Source: Acanthacorydalis orientalis (lineage: Eukaryota > Arthropoda > Insecta > Megaloptera > Corydalidae). From it: a DNA stretch of 64,000 bases. Below, piece by piece: positions 12,936-26,082 of this stretch. The notes beneath the pieces were generated by a model that was not told where the DNA came from, ran no database searches, and saw nothing but the letters and a program-made list of their open reading frames with translations. Numbering within the stretch: position 1 is the stretch's first letter; every line of letters starts with the position of its first letter. The DNA is taken from assembly GCA_034766995.1 (NCBI GenBank), contig CM068314.1, positions 33,173,208-33,237,207 of the forward strand, read 5' to 3'. A program made the translations under genes and the position numbers.

Positions 12936-13600
12936 TTATGGCTATACAACAGAACAACGTATTGAAATAATACAATTGTATTATAAAAATACAACATACT
13001 CGTCCATCTGTGTCAACAATTCTTCGATTCGTGAGTAAATTCGAAGAGATTGGATCAGTTAAAGATAAATAAACACCAATACATTGTTGTAGTGCTCGTT
13101 CTGAAGAAAACATTGACTTAGTTCGTGAAAATGTATTGGAAGAGTCAGGAATGACAATTTCTCGACGATCACAGCAATTGGGCTTTTCAAAAACGACCAC
13201 ATGACGTATTTTACATAAAGATTTATTACTGAAGGCTCATAAAGTTCAATTAACACAAGAAATGAAAGCCAGAAGATCATTCACTGCATCGGAGATTTGT
13301 TAATTGGATACTGGAACAGCAACACGGTTTTTCTAAGACATTAATTGGCCACCGGGATCCTGCGATTTAACACCGTTTTATATTTCTTTTCCGTTTTATA
13401 TTATTTTCTTTGAAGTTACAATAAAGAATAGGCGCACGTTAATAATCCTGAAATAATTTCAGACCTAAAAGATGAAATCCGAAGAGTAATTGGTGAGATA
13501 CAGCCCCATATTTGTAAGAATTTATTGAAAATTTTAACAAAGAATGGTTACTTGTGAGAAAACACTCTGCGGTCACTTACAGAATATTATTTTTTATTTA
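12936..13600 (+). pseudogene. IS630/Tc1-mariner-type transposase relic (DUF4817-like)
   Basis: Plus-strand frames recover pieces of one protein in order. They are YTTEQRIEIIQLYYKN near 12939, FVSKFEEIGSVKDK, then ENIDLVRENVLEESGMTISR and RRSQQLGFSKT, then ILHKDLLLKAHKVQLTQEM near 13210. After these comes NWPPGSCDLTPF near 13345 and a C-terminal DEIRRVIGEIQPHI near 13475. The order matches arthropod transposases with an N-terminal DUF4817-type helix-turn-helix and a DDE_3 catalytic domain. Most of the catalytic domain between HKVQLTQEM and NWPPGSCDL is deleted, and stops occur at KDK, at ICLD and elsewhere. The inverted repeats were not located with certainty. The product is dead. The exact family name is an inference. 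Confidence 0.8.
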
Positions 13601-13601
13601 T

Positions 13602-13706
13602 AAATGGCATACCCCCAATTATTATACACAAAATTTGAAACTTGAAATTTCAGTTCAAATTCTGTGTTTTATTTCAAATTAAAAAATGCGCCCTTATTGG
13701 AAACTC

Positions 13707-13768
<62 letters not shown>

Positions 13769-14890
13769 AATTATAAAATAAGTTGTTGTTCGTTTAACAA
13801 ACATTTTAACTACTATCTGTAACGTATGACATGGAGGTTGTTCCATGTTACAGATCTCCACCCACACAGGGTCGGTTTGCTCGCATTCCTGCGTCCACCA
13901 TAGCATGTTAAGCGACAAGCTCTTTTGTTAAATATATATGAACAATTTATGTTAGTGGGTGTTGTGGTTTATTTATAACTGCAAACCGATGAAGTTAAAT
14001 ATAATATTCGCTTATCATATTTAATGAAGTATTAAATAATATACACGTGTACAGGAGTACATACTATTGTTTATCTGTTTTTATTGATCATTTGCTCTAT
14101 ATATAAAAACACTCAGAATTTTATTTATTTGTATTAATATCTGTTGAATTCTATTATCTCATGTATATCTAATAACATTTCAAACGTCGTTTACATAAAA
14201 AATAAAGCTTGTTTGAAATAAAAATAAAAAATTACAAATTGAGAATAAATCCATTGTAAATTTTACTTTATCTGTATTTATGACTAGCGAATAGGAAACG
14301 AAAAAGTAATAAATGACTAATATTTTCATATTTTCAAATTGCATGTTTCAAGTAATACACTCAATATACATATCACCAAATAAAAATACATTTTCGTACA
14401 TTTACTTAGAACCATATATACTTCCTAAAAAGTATTAGTTATATACTTCAAAGAAAAGTCGTGTGATATAGCATTTTCCGTATATCTATTTGAAATATGA
14501 ATGTACGACTGATATAAATCCGAAATATCAAAGAAAATATTCATCTTGCTGCACATGATATCAGTTGGGATTGTCAAACGCTAATCATGTCAGATGGCTG
14601 TTTCACAAAATCATAAATCAAATCTCACAGTGAGACATAAATCCACTTCGAGAATAGATTCCAATAAATATGAAATATTACGAATACAAAGTAGCTAACC
14701 CCATAAATTAAATACATTGAATATATCAATGAACTACAAAAATATTTTTATTATTTTTCAAAATATTTTCATATCAAGTTATCATCACACAGTCATATTA
14801 TGTACTGTTTTTGTATTTAAAATTAACAGCAATAAACTATATTTATATACGCTACTTCACGCCATATTTCTGAAGCAAACAAAATATAAT
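13602..14890. other. AT-rich non-coding DNA
   Basis: The first ~100 bp are probably the 3' untranslated end of the transposase relic. A 55-bp TA array follows at 13712-13766 and a GC-richer patch at 13830-13915. Nothing else is recognisable. Confidence 0.55.
13712..13766. repeat. (TA)n microsatellite
   Basis: A perfect TA array of about 55 bp next to the transposase relic. Confidence 0.95.
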
Positions 14891-14892
14891 TA

Positions 14893-16172
14893 TTAGGTTG
14901 GTGCAAAAAAAATTGCGGTTTATACGAATCGAGTATGAAGACGCATATATAAGTTGAAAATTATATTTATTAATTAAAATAAAGACCATTGGCCTGCACA
15001 CATTTCTCTCAACTGGAAACAAGTTTGTTTATTCCTACAAGATTGAATTCTGGAGTCCTGTAATTAACGAATTAATCGAAAGTGCTTTGAGCTGATGCTT
15101 GATCTTTGAAAACCTTATCTTGTAGAAAATTACTCAAATGTTTAAAAAAATGATAATCTGTCGGAGACAGGTCCGGAGAATAATGTGGGTGAGGTAAGGT
15201 TTCATGACCCAGTTCATTTAATTTTTTTAGCCATTTGTGAGACGTGTTGTCGGGTGTTGTCAAGAAGAAGAATTGATTGTCTTCGATTGACTAATCCTGC
15301 CTATAAACGATACAACTTCTCATTCATTTTTTTCAATTTCCTGGCAATATTTTTCTGCTGTTATTGTTTCACCCAGATTCAAGAAGTTGTAATGAATGAT
15401 ATCACTTACCGAGCACCAAACACTGACCATAATCTTTTTTCATGAAGCTTCCATTTAAGAATTTGTTTTGGTGCTTCTCTTCGATCTAGCCACTGTGATG
15501 AACATTTCCGATTGTTGTGGAGAATCCACTTTCCATCACATATGACAATGCAATCAAGAAGAATTCATTTTTGTTACGCCAAAGAAGCGCAGAGTAGACA
15601 TCTTATCATCGAATTTCTTTGTTTGTTTAATTAATACGGCACCCATTTATCCAGCTTTTTTGTTTTTCCAATTACTCAAATGTTGAACAACTGTTGAGTG
15701 ATCAACATTAAGTTTTTCTGCTACCTTTCGAGTTGTTTTACGTGGGTTCGCTTCAATAATAGTTCTCAAATAATTATTTCTACAGCTGAAGAACGTCCAT
15801 GACTCATTATCAAGTCTTTCGTCTCAATCACAAAATTTTTAGGACCAGTGTTGAGCTGTACCTTCATTAATTGATACTTCACCAAAAATAAATTTGATAT
15901 TTCGAACAATTTCTGTTGCTTGTCCCAATTTAAACTCATATTAGGTCTGAGTATTATCGATCAACAATTTTTGCTTTCTTCCATGACTAATTTAAGAGGA
16001 TATATCCAACAATACTAAAGAATAAAAACAATAGACACAAGCTGAAATTAGTTGTGTTAATATCATTGTTTACAATGATATACCACATGACTATAACAAA
16101 TGATAACGGTAATTAGAAAAATCGACACCGAACTTAAAATGATAAAAACCAATTATTTTTGCACCAACCTAA
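14893..16172 (-). mobile_element. cecropia-like mariner, near full length
   Basis: This 1280-bp element has TA duplications at 14891-14892 and 16173-16174. Its termini are TTAGGTTGGTGCAAAAAAAA and the inverse TTTTTGCACCAACCTAA. The terminal sequence GGTGCAAAA differs from GGTAGGAAAA in the other copies, so it belongs to a sister lineage. It has the expected full length, and its transposase lies on the minus strand with several frameshifts. Confidence 0.95.
14970..15984 (-). pseudogene. mariner transposase pseudogene (DD34D type)
   Basis: The frame can be followed from an ATG at 15984 to stop codons at 14970, about 338 codons against about 345 in the family. Blocks recovered in order are FKLGQATEIVRNI (after a frameshift), KLDKWVPY and CDGKWILHNNRKCSSQWLDR (first catalytic Asp). 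They continue with LVNRRQSILLLDNTRQHVSQ (second Asp, with Asp-Asn kept but Ala-Arg-Pro altered), then LNELGHETLPHPHYSPDLSPTDYHFFKHL (third Asp; longest intact frame 15072-15263). Glu after the first Asp is Gly here (CDGKW instead of CDEKW). Multiple stops and shifts make it inactive. Confidence 0.9.
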
Positions 16173-17145
16173 TATTACATAAAACATGAAATAAATTTAT
16201 GTAATAAATATACGTACTATTTATAATCTTGAATAAAGAAAATATATTTTTTATTTTAGATTATAACTATACTAAAAAAAATATATTTATAATAATTGAA
16301 CAAAAGTATATAAAATAAATAGTATTTTATTTTACATGTTTAAACGAAAGAACAACTGAAAATACCTTACATGCTCTTATGACATCAAAGTTTTGATAAA
16401 TTAATTTTAAATATTTATACAAAACATAATGTATAAGTTAAGTTTATATTAAAACTTCTATTCGCATTTAAATAAATTAATTTATTAAATAAATATAGTT
16501 ATATATGTGAAGAAGAAATAGTTATAGTAATCAAAATTGTACCAAATGTGATGAACTTAATTGAATAAAACTGAATGTATAACATTAATAATTATATTAG
16601 GAATTCAATTATCTACGCCAAGAATTCAGCAATCGAATCGCAAGTACTAAGATAATGGTATTCGCATACTTCTAAAACTATGCCTTAAAGTCAATGGAGA
16701 ATGAGGTAAGTGGCAACTGAATACAACAGAATAGAAGTAACCAGGCCTCCTAGTAAAAGTTCTCAGTTTGAATTTGAATACAACGGCCGTTAGTAAACAT
16801 TGCATAACACGAAAATAAACAGAACAATCTATATGTCTGACAACTGAACTGAAGACTGCTTTAGTACAACAAAGAAAAGATTCTCTAAATAAGACAGAAT
16901 TATTTCGACCGTTTTATTCAAATCTACGTTTGAACGTAACAAAAATCGTAACTGCACGAACAACAGACAAAGAGAGACAAGATTGAAATTCTTTATACTA
17001 CAGAGCTTCTTCATTAAAACCGGTTTTGCATTACGAGGATTATCAATGTAAATTTAATTGTGTATCTGTGTATAGTAAAGAGAAACAATATATGGAGTAC
17101 TATGAAATACTATATACTTTTCTCTATATGATATGAAATGTTTAG

Positions 17146-17170
17146 AGGTAGGTCTGAGTATTATCGATCA
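17146..17170 (+). repeat. 25-bp exact repeat of a piece of the mariner at 15952-15976
   Basis: The string TAGGTCTGAGTATTATCGAT, continuing CAACA, occurs here and inside the mariner just downstream of its transposase start. No other mariner sequence surrounds this second copy, so it is a tiny displaced fragment. Confidence 0.7.
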
Positions 17171-17496
17171 ACAACTTTCTTTATATGGTAAGAACAACTT
17201 TTGTACTGACTGCAGACTACAACAAACAGTTTAAATGTACACAACCTGCTTGAATTTGATGCACTTATTATTCGACGAAAGTCAAGACTAGACTGTTATG
17301 TATGTATGTATACATATATACTTTTGAAAATGCATACAAAAAAACTGCACAGATTAAATAAACAACAATTATCTTTAGAGTATTATTACATTTAAACTAT
17401 TTTTAAATGCCGTGACAATAATAAATTCATGATTTCATTATAATAGTTAATAATAAATGATTAAAAAATAATGAAAAGAATTTTCAGCTCCAAACC

Positions 17497-17498
<2 letters not shown>

Positions 17499-17555
<57 letters not shown>

Positions 17556-17569
17556 TGTGTGTGTGTGTA
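17499..17569. repeat. compound (TA)n(TG)n microsatellite
   Basis: A TA array of about 53 bp passes into TG repeats. Confidence 0.95.
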
Positions 17570-18029
17570 CCAAATTATAAAAAAAATTACAATTTTTGAT
17601 TTTTAAATATAACAAGAATAATATTTATAAACGTTAATATATAATCAAATAAAATGAAATGAAAAAAAGAAAAATATTCAAATATAAAATAAATACATTT
17701 TGGAATTAGAATTTTCTTAAAATGATTCTTTGACAAAATACAAAATGTCGAAATTAAACTAAACTACAATCTAAATATTTCTTACTGACATACTAATATG
17801 CCATTTCAATAGAAAACATTATTTTGTAATTAAATGAAGTTAATTAATAGAAAAAGCATACGAATCTATATTAAAATTAATAGATAACGTATGTACTTAA
17901 CTTTCTACATCCGTGTAACAGTCTAATTTAAAATATGATAGATAATGCGTATAATTACATATTAAAGATCACACCACAAATGAAAAGAACCCGTGCATTT
18001 ATGAAAAAATCACATCAGCAAAAATAAAT

Positions 18030-18300
18030 ATCGTCAATTGTACAAACCGCTGAACCATCAGAAGTCGAATCAACACACCATCTTCGACATTAGACACCGA
18101 GAGCGTTCAACAAGACGTTCGCGCCCGAGTAAACCCTTTGAAATAAACGCGCCTTCATCCATTGAATGGAAACAACGTTGTCCTGCTCCCTTATCAGTTG
18201 TCAGCTCATCACATCACGGAAATCGAAATTGTACTGTTAACGCCAGTGAAATGATAGCAATCACAAACACTATAGTGAGAGATGCATGAGCGCATGCCGA
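18030..18300. promoter_or_regulatory. GC-richer island, possible exon or regulatory element
   Basis: Composition changes sharply from the AT-rich flanks. A plus-strand frame is open across 18038-18289 but starts with TTG and has no recognisable domain. The island contains CG-rich motifs such as TTCGCGCCCGAG. In AT-rich insect genomes such islands are usually exons, promoters or conserved non-coding elements. I cannot tell which. Confidence 0.25.
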
Positions 18301-19423
18301 CAACAGTTTATAATAATACTTAAATTTAAATGTTGCTTGCATAATGCATTTTAATACAGAATCGAGTTTACTATATAACATACTAATGCTGAAAATATAA
18401 TTGTACAGCGTTTCTCTAGAATTCAATATTTATTTATTATGTAATGACATATATTCACGGCGAAGAACAATTCCTATTGAAAAAATACATCAATATATAT
18501 ATATAGAAGAAATACGTTTTCAATGACATAATATCACAATAAAGTTTTAACACTATGACTAAATTAACTTTTAAAAATTAATTTTTTTTTCTCTCCACAA
18601 ATCGCAAACATTATTTTCTTGTCAAAAATATTCAATAAATTATCATTCACCGTTTTGATTATTGCTTATGTGTATTTCGATGGCAATCCCATCATCTTCA
18701 GAATACATAGGTGCTAAACAATCTGAGATTTGATAAAAGTATAAAAATGATCTTTTAAAACTCAATATTAAATGAAGTAGGATATAAGTATAAGAAATGC
18801 ATACATTAATATTAGTAATAACTATTTATATAATCTTTTATTTAAATAGACTATTATACTGCTAAAAAAGAAAAAAATAGTTTATAAACAAAATTGTTAT
18901 AAAATAAAACAGGTTTTATTCATAAATTTCATGCCTTAATGCATGATCAAAAGTACGGTCGTAAACGAGATCATTTATTTAATCTTTTTCTAATTATCAA
19001 TGAACTTAATGGTAAACGGAACTGTCTTCTTTTAATAAGTAAAATGTTTATTTTTACCTCACTTTATTTATTATCTCACATATATTTCATTCGTATTATA
19101 TACGTTTAAAAATTTATTGAACATGTATAGTTATAATACACAAAATAAAAATATATAAACATGATAAATACAGCTCAATAAAAAAATCTATTTATGAAAA
19201 TAAAACAGGTAACATAACAAAACGTACACATAAGTTATTAGTAAAAGAATTAAGATCATAATTTAAAATATTGGAAATTATACGAGTAGGCATCTAGATT
19301 ACATAAATAAGTTTCAGAACAATCAATTACTCGGTTATATAACTTGTACATGTTAAATAAACCAATTATTGCCAGTTAACTGATTAAAATATGTATTCTT
19401 TTCAAAAAATATGAAACAAACTA

Positions 19424-19503
19424 TTAGGTCGACAGAAAAATAATTGCGATTTATGTTATGAATTCGAAGGTCATAAATCACAATTATTTTTCTGCCAACG
19501 TAA
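19424..19503 (+). mobile_element. 80-bp minimal mariner (two termini only)
   Basis: It starts TTAGGTCGACAGAAAAATAA and ends with the inverse TTATTTTTCTGCCAACGTAA. TA duplications are at 19422-19423 and 19504-19505. Between the roughly 32-bp arms only about 15 bp remain, including the TGAATTCGAAGGTCAT block that adjoins the 3' terminus in the longer copies. It is a near-palindrome derived from the cecropia-like mariner by almost total internal deletion. Confidence 0.9.
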
Positions 19504-20432
19504 TATTAGAAAAGATTTTTTCACATACTTTAATATGTATTTTATCGCAATTTACATGTGTAATTACTTATGAATAATCACACTGAGGAAACAAATGTTC
19601 AGTAATAATAACCATTCCAAGTAAAATTATTTAAAGGACAAAACTTTTCCATTGTCACCATTATTTTCGTCTCTATACATATAATTTTTAACGAATTTTA
19701 TCAATAATTTGAAATAAATTCTGACAAAACTACTTAAAAACAAAAATAATGTGTTACAGACAGAGAAAGACGCCCCACAACAACTGCATTATTTATATAT
19801 ATATCGACTAGTTCGAATTAGTTGTTTTTTCAGTTATTTCAGTTTATATACATATAAATTACAAAAGAATAGTTATACCAAAATATATTTTCAGATAATT
19901 CTATCTTCTAAAAAGCATTTTATAAATTAATAACTTGGAAACATTTTTAATAAATATTAAATAAATTATACTTTGTAACAAATTTGAAAGTAGTTATTTC
20001 TATATACAGTATAATACAGTTCTAAATAAAAAATACATATGTACACACAAATATATATATATATATATATAGACAATTTATATGCTACATAAACAAATAA
20101 TAATTGTGTTTAAATGGCTGGAATTAACATAGTCTCATAAAATATATGAACCTTACTATTGACCTCCAAATCCACTACATTTGTACGTTTAATTTAGGAA
20201 CATCAAAGTTGCGTAATAAAACATTTAATAGGTGTGATGGGAACATCAATTTGCTGTATTAGACGGTCCAATAATTCAAAACAATAGATTCTTAATGCAA
20301 GCTCGTTGGTTATGCATTGTGTTTTATTCAATACGCTGACAGGCAAATAGGCAATGTAAATATAAAGCAGGTTCTAAGCAACTTTAACGTTTTAAAGTAA
20401 AAAATATTTGAAAATATGAATATCTATCGATC

Positions 20433-20446
20433 TATATATATATAAT

Positions 20447-20482
<36 letters not shown>

Positions 20483-20544
20483 GGTGTGTGCATGTGTGTA
20501 AAATCTATGTATTTATTCACATCAATAAATTTTTTTTGATTTTG

Positions 20545-20583
<39 letters not shown>

Positions 20584-20684
20584 TAGATAGATAGATATAC
20601 AGATTGATTGCGCTTATCAATCATAGAAAAAACAAATTGATAATTTATTATTTTGAATTAATTTGTTAAGAGTGAATATACAAA

Positions 20685-20750
<66 letters not shown>
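20433..20750. repeat. TA/TG/GATA microsatellite cluster
   Basis: TA with TG repeats at 20433-20500, TA followed by four GATA units at 20549-20597, and a TA array of about 63 bp at 20688-20750. Confidence 0.93.
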
Positions 20751-20753
<3 letters not shown>

Positions 20754-21030
20754 CATAACAGTTATTTAGATAAATGTCAGAACATTAATTCTAAATTGAA
20801 AATTTTAAAACAATTCACTAAAATGTTTTCAATTAAAAAAAGAACAGATTCTAAATATGTAATATATTTGACGATATAAACAATTTAATGTTCTTTTTAT
20901 AATTCAACTATAATTAATAAAGTAATAATATAACACATTTGCATTTATAATGCGAATAGTTGAAAAATCAAATATGAAGGACACATTTCTATACAGTAAA
21001 GGTATATTACTTTTCATATATATATATATA

Positions 21031-21229
21031 GGTGATTCAAATTAGGCTTCCACATGGAAGTATTAAAAGAGGGCGTAGGGGTTAAAAAAAGTAATGCTAT
21101 TTTTTATTTAGTATTTTAGTTTCATTCATACTAAAACACAATTGAACTAAAGTACTAAATGAGGAATAACATGTTTTCTTTAATTTTTGCGTTTTTTTAA
21201 TATTTTCGTGTGAAAGCCTAAGGTGAATA

Positions 21230-21232
<3 letters not shown>
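21031..21232. mobile_element. short TIR MITE, copy 1
   Basis: The left end GGTGATTCAAATTAGGCTTC, continuing CACATGGAAGTATTAAAA, is mirrored at the right end. Read inverted, the right end gives ATTCACCTTAGGCTTTCACA and continues with the same spacing into AATATTAAAA. The arms are about 30 bp long and the element about 200 bp, with no coding capacity. It is flanked by TA on both sides within TA arrays, which fits a Tc1/mariner-type element that uses TA targets. A second copy is at 33335-33457. Confidence 0.75.
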
Positions 21233-21297
<65 letters not shown>

Positions 21298-21299
21298 CA

Positions 21300-21351
<52 letters not shown>

Positions 21352-21358
21352 CGTGTGG
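21233..21358. repeat. compound TA/TG microsatellite
   Basis: Two TA arrays with single-base interruptions followed by TG repeats, abutting the right end of the MITE. Confidence 0.95.
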
Positions 21359-21496
21359 GTATAAACCAAAATTTAGATTTAGTCACAAATTCAAAGATTA
21401 CTTAAATTTACTCTTATGAAAAACTATAATAATTTTCTTTTTCAAAATAACAGTTGTTCTGACTAATACATTTTTATATCTGTAACAAGAACCTTA

Positions 21497-21636
<140 letters not shown>

Positions 21637-22601
21637 TGTAAATCAATTATCGTATTTGTAAATAACAAATAAGATGTTATTATCAGAAATTATTCCTAAT
21701 TGAATCAAAATCTAAATTAAAAAATATTAATTTAAAAAATACGTGAACAGAAAATTAATTTTGTAAATTAAATGAGACGATTGTTAATAAAAACATTATT
21801 CTTTTCAGGAAAAAAATATAATGAATAGTGCACAACGATAATTACATGGTTAAGGAACATAATCATGTAACATCATATTTATAAACAATTATAATGTAAA
21901 TATGAACTATATTCATACAGTATTAGTAATACAAGATATTCACTCTACATATTATGTTCACTTATTAACAATAAATATATAAAACACTTGCATGTATGCA
22001 TATGTATATATATATATATATATTTATATATTCATACAATCACGAATTTATTCTCTACGAACGATAAAGGTAATAGAGGGTGGCATAGTTCAACGAACCG
22101 TATCTGAAAAAGAAACATAAATTTGCATATCAGGAATTCGTGAACAACTAAAATACGCAATCAAACCCATCCAAAAAGTCAAGTTATCTAGCAATAACTA
22201 ATATTTAAATACAACTACTTGCAAAATGTATCTGATCAGCTAGAGGCACAATTTTTTTATTTATGATCAATTTTATATTACAATAATTCATGATTTTATT
22301 TTATATATCTACATAATATTATTGAATCGGAATACTAAGTCCGTTTAAACATGTAATTTCAATTAAAAAAATATTTATAAATATTGTAACTGATAAATGT
22401 CGCTATGGTATATTATAAAAATAGTTCATAATTAGTATTATAGATAAAATCGAATAAAAAAATTAATTGAAACAGTATACAAACAATATAAATCATTGAA
22501 TTATAAATCAATTAATTTTAATTAAATATAAAATAAATGTTTTTTGTTATTTATAAAAATACACTTATATGTATACATACATACGTACTTATGTGTACAT
22601 G

Positions 22602-22664
<63 letters not shown>
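22602..22664. repeat. (TA)n microsatellite
   Basis: A TA array of about 60 bp with one C interruption near its left end. Confidence 0.95.
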
Positions 22665-22666
<2 letters not shown>

Positions 22667-23921
22667 CAGGAAATGGATATTAATGAATTACTTTTGTTCA
22701 CTAAATCTTTTAATAAATTGAAAACAAAAATTCACATGTTATTGCTGGACTCGTTTCCAAAAATGTAATTTGAATAAATATCATTTATAATGAATATAAT
22801 AAAAGAAAATAAATAATTATCGATGCGCAGAACAGATGGCGAATATAATCGTCGTTAAATAAATATTTACACATCCACTTAAAACAAAGCACAAAGGCAT
22901 TCCCATTTCTTTCAAGAAGAATGTCTGTTCTCGTCAACTCTTTCGTTTGTTACTGAACACGAATGCCTTAAAGTTCTTTTATTCAAGTGTTTTCAGAAAA
23001 AAAAATCATAAATTACGAAAGAGTTTAGGGTTGAACATAGGAGGGTCTCCTTTTGTAACGATGGTGTTATCTTACCTCTTAAGGGGACAACGGAAAGTAC
23101 TTAAAGTTTTAAGTGTCGCTGTCATTGTTTACTTATAACAGAAAATTTATGATGGAAAGTGTAATTTATATTATGAATTCTCTAACGAGATTATTTATTT
23201 TTACACATTTAAAAAAGTATCTATCTCAAAACTAATACTGATTCAGTTAAATAATTAATTACTTAATATATAAATATTTATATTAACAAACGACACATTT
23301 CGAGGAAAAATAATTTAAAAACATATAATTTCTATCTTTTATTGCGATATAATCACAAAAATCATGATTATTATTTTCTGTCCGTGCAATAAAACTCTAT
23401 GACCATGTATACACATTAAAACAAATTAAAAACTAATAAAACTAAGGTTTCGTGTAAAAATTAATAATGAAAAAAACGAATTACAATAAATAATAACATC
23501 ACATTATTTGAATATACAGGTTAATAATAAAATGGATCCACTTAATTATCTGACACGCAATGCTATTATTTATAACAGAAAACTATAATATTTCATGATG
23601 TCGGAGACTGAGTTTCCAGTAATCAATTAAAGCAAAGAAATTGGATATTCGAATTTCATTTCCACAGCAGAAGTTTAATTTGAATATTAAATTGTGAATA
23701 TAGTACTGTGATGATAGGACATGAATTATTTATTTTATATTTCCAGTAATAAAGTGCAGTAAATTTACGTGCATATATGTATTTTTTATTTATCGTTTCA
23801 ATGAATAAAATAAATCGTACGTTTTAATTAGAATTACAGAGATTGGCTGTTATTTTTTCGTCATATATTCGAATTTTGGTAGATTTGCACAAACAACAAA
23901 CACAACTTCTCTAATGTATAT

Positions 23922-23924
<3 letters not shown>

Positions 23925-23995
<71 letters not shown>

Positions 23996-24002
23996 ATGTG
24001 TG
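23925..24002. repeat. compound (TA)n(TG)n microsatellite
   Basis: A TA array passes into a TG array. Confidence 0.95.
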
Positions 24003-25009
24003 TAATATTTTTATTATACACTGTTTTGTAAATGAATATCAAATTACTTTCATAAAAAGCGCCGTTCATTTTCCAATTAATCTTATTGTTTCGTAGTAGT
24101 ATGTACAACATCAATTCGCAAGTAGAATTTAAGTAAGTGCGCCAGTTAATAAAAAAACATGTTAATATTCAGAAGATGTTCATCACTCGACACAAATATC
24201 TTTTTAAGGAGAAATTATTTGAAAAAGATATATCTTTCATGTTACGAGCGAACAAAGATCATTTAAATTGCACCGTTCGCAGGCTGAATAGGCAGTTCAA
24301 ATCATGATAAATTCATTTCGATATGACAGATTGTCTTTAATTTATCAGATGACTTGGCAACGAGTTTCAAATAAGAACTGAATATTCGGGGAAATCGTTA
24401 CATTTCAAAGAAAGTGATTTCCTTTTATTCTGGCATTTTCTTCTCCGGAAAACAATAAAATTTTTATGTTCACAATAAATTTTAATGAAGCATGCGAAGA
24501 AGACATGATTATTATGTATTAATCGGTTTTCAAGTGAGTTCTTGCCTGAAATGTATTATTTATAGAAGAATTGTTAGCAAAAAGTTCAACTACATTATGC
24601 AAAATGTGCTGAAATGGACGAAGTAATGCGTAAAACTTGTTCACATTTTCTTAAATACGTAATTTAATATTTTTATTAATTGATTTATAAATACATTGAA
24701 CAAAATTTCATCGATCGATGGAAGCTTTTTTTTGTATATTTCATAAGGTATAATAAATCCATGTCATATAAATGTATGACACGCACAAAAATAAACAATA
24801 CGACACGGCAATTACAGACGAAAGTGAATTTTATAATCATCATTGAACACTTTCTACGAAACTCTTTCATTATTAAGATCAGGAGAGATATGTAATACAT
24901 CATAGCGAATCAAATTAACAAAAACCTTTCTCGCCGTCCGATAATATTTCTTAGAAATTTGAAACATCGCACAGCAAAATAAACAATAATTCGTTTCAAA
25001 TTACTGATT

Positions 25010-25390
25010 GCATGCTTAAGCCGTCAAACGGGTGCACAGACTTCATTCTTTTGCTTGACACGCACCGATTTCGAAGTCGACAATGGTAGATATTGAACAA
25101 ACAGTCAACAGGCTTTTACTAAGCGTTCCGACTCCTTCACTAAAATATCACCGCCTGTTACCTACTAAAAGCACTTCCACCACTCATGGAATAGCGTCTG
25201 TCTGACCTTATCTCGAATTACAATCGTTTCACCAACTAGACCATCCATCCATCCACATCCATCCATCCATTTCCCTGCATTGCGTGATTGGGCTAATTTT
25301 ATACTGGTTGGGTGTAGAACAAGCAGGTAAAGTAATGACCGACCACCGCGCACGGTAACCAACTGCACATTGCCGAACACGCATAATAAG
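25010..25390. promoter_or_regulatory. GC-richer island, possible promoter or exon
   Basis: A compositional island in AT-rich surroundings. It contains a short CCAT tandem run at 25240-25270 and the CG-containing stretch GACCGACCACCGCGCACGG near 25340. No frame gives a recognisable protein. The role is inferred from composition only. Confidence 0.25.
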
Positions 25391-26082
25391 CTTGAAACTC
25401 TATTCTAGAGGGTGAAATGTCAAATTGATTTTTGCTTTAATTAATTAATACTATATTCAAATAATGTATTTCACTTGAAACAAACTCAGAAACATATGTC
25501 GTATAATACAATGAGAATTAATAACGTTGTAAATAAAAATCAATAAAATCCATAACGTAATTGAAATGTGTCCTTTGATTAAAATGCTATTTTCATTATT
25601 ATTTTAATTTATATTCTGAATACGAATTGACACCATAAAAATAATTGTTTGTAAATATTTTTTTATTTTCCTTGGGAAATGTGACTGTCTGAAATAAAAG
25701 AATATATTTATTTCGTTGATTATTACATATGCGGCTGTTAAACTATTTAAAGACATTATTTAAATAATATGAACTTAATAAAAAAGTTTTTTTTTTAATT
25801 ATTCAATTATACATTGACAGTTGACAGTTATAATTTAAAAAAATTACATGATCGATAAATTAAAATTTATTTTTCACTAAATATTTGAAATCATAAGTTT
25901 TGTACAGTAAAAATAATTAAAATAACTATTCCCCCATAATAAATAAACAACTTACCAATAAGTATATTTTCATTAATATGAAACAGTATAAAATTTTGCA
26001 TAAATTTCTTTTCTAAATAACATGTAGATGTATTGAACAAATTTCATAACTCATTGTATATACAATATTCTAATTCACTATA

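Larger units (their letters stand above)
16175..19421. other. AT-rich non-coding DNA
   Basis: No gene is recognised. A TA/TG array lies at 17499-17569 and a GC-richer island at 18030-18300. A 25-bp sequence shared with the mariner leader occurs near 17146-17170. Confidence 0.6.

Noticed and set aside
12910..13280. Two overlapping minus-strand frames
   Set aside because: They are antisense to the DUF4817-like transposase relic, and the plus-strand protein matches a known family in order.
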